Positions 13,770 through 15,605 of a DNA stretch of 15,605 nt are shown here, piece after piece. A program made the position numbers and the translations under genes. Below the pieces are notes generated by a model. That model ran no database searches. It was not told the DNA's origin and was given only the letters and a program-made list of their open reading frames with translations. This DNA comes from an uncultured Lachnospiraceae bacterium (GTDB lineage Bacteria > Bacillota > Clostridia > Lachnospirales > Lachnospiraceae): the NCBI GenBank assembly GCA_910578555.1, contig CAJTPS010000041.1, forward strand, positions 1 to 15,605. The letters are read 5' to 3'. Each line of letters starts with the position of its first letter. The stretch's first letter is position 1.

Positions 13770-14708
13770 ATGACTAAGAAACGGGCAGTCGTCTCTCTCG
13801 GACATGAGGCGCTTGGTTATACAACATTAGAACAGTGGGATGCAGTGAAATTAACTGCCAGAGCGCTGGCTGATCTGATAGAAGCAGACTACCAGCTTAC
13901 CATTACACACAGCAACGGTCCACAGGTCAGCATGATCCATAAGGCCATGACAGAGCTTCGCCGCGTATATATCGACTATACGCCGGCTCCTATGTGCGTC
14001 TGCTCCGCTATGAGCCAGGGTTACGTGGGATATGATATTCAGAATGCCCTGCGGGCAGAACTGCTCTGTCGCGGCATCTCCAAGACTGTCAGCACGATTC
14101 TGACACAGGTGACGGTAGATCCTTATGATGAGGCATTCTATGAGCCCACCAAAGTAATCGGGCGATATATGTCCAGAGAAGATGCCGATATAGAGATCAA
14201 AAAGGGGAATTATGTCATAGAGAAACCCGGTAAGGGATTCAGGCGTGTAGTCGCCGCTCCCAGACCGATCAACATCGTAGAAATCGAAGCAATCCGCACA
14301 TTGGCACAGGCAGATCAGACAGTCATCGCCTGCGGCGGCGGCGGTATTCCCGTGATTGAACAGAATCACCTGTTAAAAGGCGCTTCCGCAGTTATCGAAA
14401 AAGATGCCATCGCCGGCAAACTGGCCGGTGATCTGAATGCCGACGAACTGATTATTCTGACCGGCGTTCCGTGTGTCTATCGAAATTTCGGCACCGACAC
14501 ACAAGAACCGCTGCAAACCCTTACCGTCGCCGAAGCAAAGCAGCTGACGGAAGAAGGACAGTTTGAAGAAGGCACGATGCTGCCGAAGATCGAAGCAGCC
14601 GTCTCCTATCTGGAACGAAACCCTTCCGGCCGCGTACTGATCACTTCCATAGCCGCCGTGGCAGACGCCATCAGGGGAAAGAGCGGCACGGTGATTACCT
14701 TCGATTAA
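13770..14708 (+). CDS. arcC: Carbamate kinase family protein
   Basis: The 312-residue cytoplasmic enzyme belongs to the amino-acid kinase fold and would make ATP from carbamoyl phosphate and ADP, or act in reverse. Visible motifs are the nucleotide/phosphate loop LGHEALG (10-16), THSNGPQV (46-53), the long insert typical of the family with SAMSQGYVGYDIQNALR, ACGGGGIPV (187-195), VIEKDAIAGKLA (208-219) and MLPKIEAAV (270-278). Many carbamate kinases read GGNALG at the first motif; clostridial ones I recall read GHNALG, so the glutamate at position 13 is unusual. The start at 13770 has GGAGG 11 bases upstream; the in-frame ATG at 13728 lacks one. No arginine deiminase or ornithine carbamoyltransferase gene is adjacent, so it may serve purine, allantoin or agmatine breakdown instead. 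It converges on lspA with a 45-bp gap. Confidence 0.85.
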   Translation: MTKKRAVVSLGHEALGYTTLEQWDAVKLTARALADLIEADYQLTITHSNGPQVSMIHKAMTELRRVYIDYTPAPMCVCSAMSQGYVGYDIQNALRAELLCRGISKTVSTILTQVTVDPYDEAFYEPTKVIGRYMSREDADIEIKKGNYVIEKPGKGFRRVVAAPRPINIVEIEAIRTLAQADQTVIACGGGGIPVIEQNHLLKGASAVIEKDAIAGKLAGDLNADELIILTGVPCVYRNFGTDTQEPLQTLTVAEAKQLTEEGQFEEGTMLPKIEAAVSYLERNPSGRVLITSIAAVADAIRGKSGTVITFD

Positions 14709-14753
14709 TTCTTCGGGACATAGAAACGTCCTGATTCCGGACCGGCACGGCAA

Positions 14754-15227
14754 TTACTCTCCGGCGCTCCCGAGCACAATCAGCAGCGCGCCTGTCATAA
14801 TACAGAAATCAGAAATGTTGAACACAATATTTCTGATTTTTTTATTTTTAACCGGAAAACTCACATAATCAACCACATACTTGCGGACGAGCCGGTCGTA
14901 GGTATTGCTGTAAGCACCGCCGAGCAGCAGCGCAAGACCGGTTTTCAGCAGCCTGCCGCCCCGGAATGTGAAGGTCACAAGAAACAGCACGGTCGCGCCC
15001 AGAGTCAGAATCAGCGACAGGACAGCCACCACTCCCCGCCTGTTCTGCCCCATATCCAGAAAAGCACCCCGGTTATGATACTTGCGAAGCAATAACCTGC
15101 CCTCCAGAACCGGTTCCGTCTCTCCCTCCGTCCTCGTCCGCTCTATATGATTTTTGATGCACAGATCCGCGATAAATACCGCGGCTGCAAGAAATGCGTA
15201 TCCTATTACTGCCATATTAACGACCAT
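14754..15227 (-). CDS. lspA: Divergent lipoprotein signal peptidase II
   Basis: LspA cleaves the signal peptide from lipoproteins in the membrane after lipid attachment. This 157-residue protein has four hydrophobic segments (about 7-24, 64-88, 93-107 and 139-153). It keeps NRGAF (52-56) and two aspartates at the catalytic positions, D111 in YDR and D140 in FNISD. The usual GGAxGNxxDR reads GGAYSNTYDR, with Ser replacing Gly, and the protein is divergent overall, so it may be a second, specialised copy. An open frame runs back to 15470, but the family begins close to MVVNMAVIGY. The ATG at 15227 has GGAAAGG directly upstream and the one at 15215 is an alternative. The upstream 15228-15490 contains no other gene or clear promoter that I can support. 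Confidence 0.8.
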   Translation of the reverse strand: MVVNMAVIGYAFLAAAVFIADLCIKNHIERTRTEGETEPVLEGRLLLRKYHNRGAFLDMGQNRRGVVAVLSLILTLGATVLFLVTFTFRGGRLLKTGLALLLGGAYSNTYDRLVRKYVVDYVSFPVKNKKIRNIVFNISDFCIMTGALLIVLGSAGE

Positions 15228-15531
15228 GCCTTTCCACACGAACCTGCCTGATTCCGTTTCGCAGAATCTCATAAACCGTAGACAAGCTATCCCCTGTTCT
15301 TCAAAGTGTATCACAAATACCGCCGAAATACCATTGTCATATAATGTATAGTTTATATGCGAATTTGTTGCTTTTACCAGCAATGACTGTTGTAATAAAC
15401 TTTCAAAAAATAATATAACCGCCAAATCTCTGCAAATAAGGTCTATAACAACAGCCTGCACACGATGCATAAAACTTCACGCCTACTTATTTAGCATAAA
15501 GTACATAAATAAAGAGTTGATGTGCCGACAA

Positions 15532-15605
15532 CTATAGCATTCGGTATATCGTAAGCGCCAAATATTCCTGCGGATTTTCTAATCTCATGAATTTCTCTAT
15601 GATTG
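15532..15605 (-). CDS. C-terminal tail of an unidentified protein (cut by window edge)
   Basis: Two minus-strand frames are open from the right edge. The preferred one ends in MRLENPQEYLALTIYRML and stops at TAG (15532-15534). Its codon choice (CCG, CAG, GCG, ACG) matches the other genes here, and a weak stem, AGTTG with CAACT, followed by a T-rich stretch lies just after the stop. The other open frame runs to TAA at 15491-15493 with AT-rich third positions. Only about 24 residues are visible, so no family can be named, and which frame is real is not certain. Confidence 0.3.
   Translation of the reverse strand, partial: IIEKFMRLENPQEYLALTIYRML

Noticed and set aside
15228..15470. N-terminal extension of lspA back to 15470
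   Set aside because: The added 81 residues do not resemble LspA, and a length of 157 is normal for the family.

Overview
The window looks like chromosomal DNA of a gut-type Firmicute, most likely a member of the Lachnospiraceae. This rests on strong AGGAGG-type ribosome binding sites, sigma-A promoters close to TTGACA-17-TATAAT, moderate GC content, and protein types common in that family (DUF4867, a PfoR-like EIIC, a clostridial carbamate kinase variant, a short divergent LspA). No rRNA, tRNA or CRISPR array was seen.

The left 1.9 kb is mobile DNA. It begins with the 5' end of a DDE transposase gene on the minus strand, cut by the window edge. Next is a complete large serine recombinase on the plus strand. 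The recombinase stops 12 bp before the end of a polysaccharide deacetylase gene on the opposite strand, and that gene stops abruptly just after its last catalytic motif. The simplest reading is that this is one end of an integrated element that entered the deacetylase gene and removed its last codons. The rest of the element would lie left of the window.

From about 1.9 to 6.4 kb there are four apparently independent genes. The truncated membrane-anchored deacetylase and a small four-helix membrane protein are on the minus strand. A PfoR-like orphan PTS EIIC membrane protein and a protein made of two tandem FliD-C-like repeats are on the plus strand. The block ends in a strong terminator, a 120-bp palindrome-rich non-coding element and a second terminator that can work in both directions.

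From 6.4 to 11.7 kb lies a sugar-use locus. An operon on the minus strand reads xylulokinase, DUF4867 protein, then L-fucose/L-arabinose-type isomerase, and a divergent LacI-family regulator sits upstream. A 14-bp perfect palindrome with a central CG lies just downstream of the operon promoter and is the likely operator. The isomerase would make a ketose and the kinase would phosphorylate it; the sugar is not settled by the sequence.

From 11.65 to 15.6 kb are a PAS-GGDEF-EAL protein with a ruined cyclase site and an intact phosphodiesterase site, a carbamate kinase without arginine deiminase neighbours, a divergent signal peptidase II, and the 3' tail of an unidentified minus-strand gene at the right edge.

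The most interesting signals are the element/deacetylase junction, an RNA arrangement at the transposase start that would silence read-through transcripts, a leader hairpin that hides the deacetylase ribosome binding site, and the LacI operator. None of these by itself shows a wholly new system.
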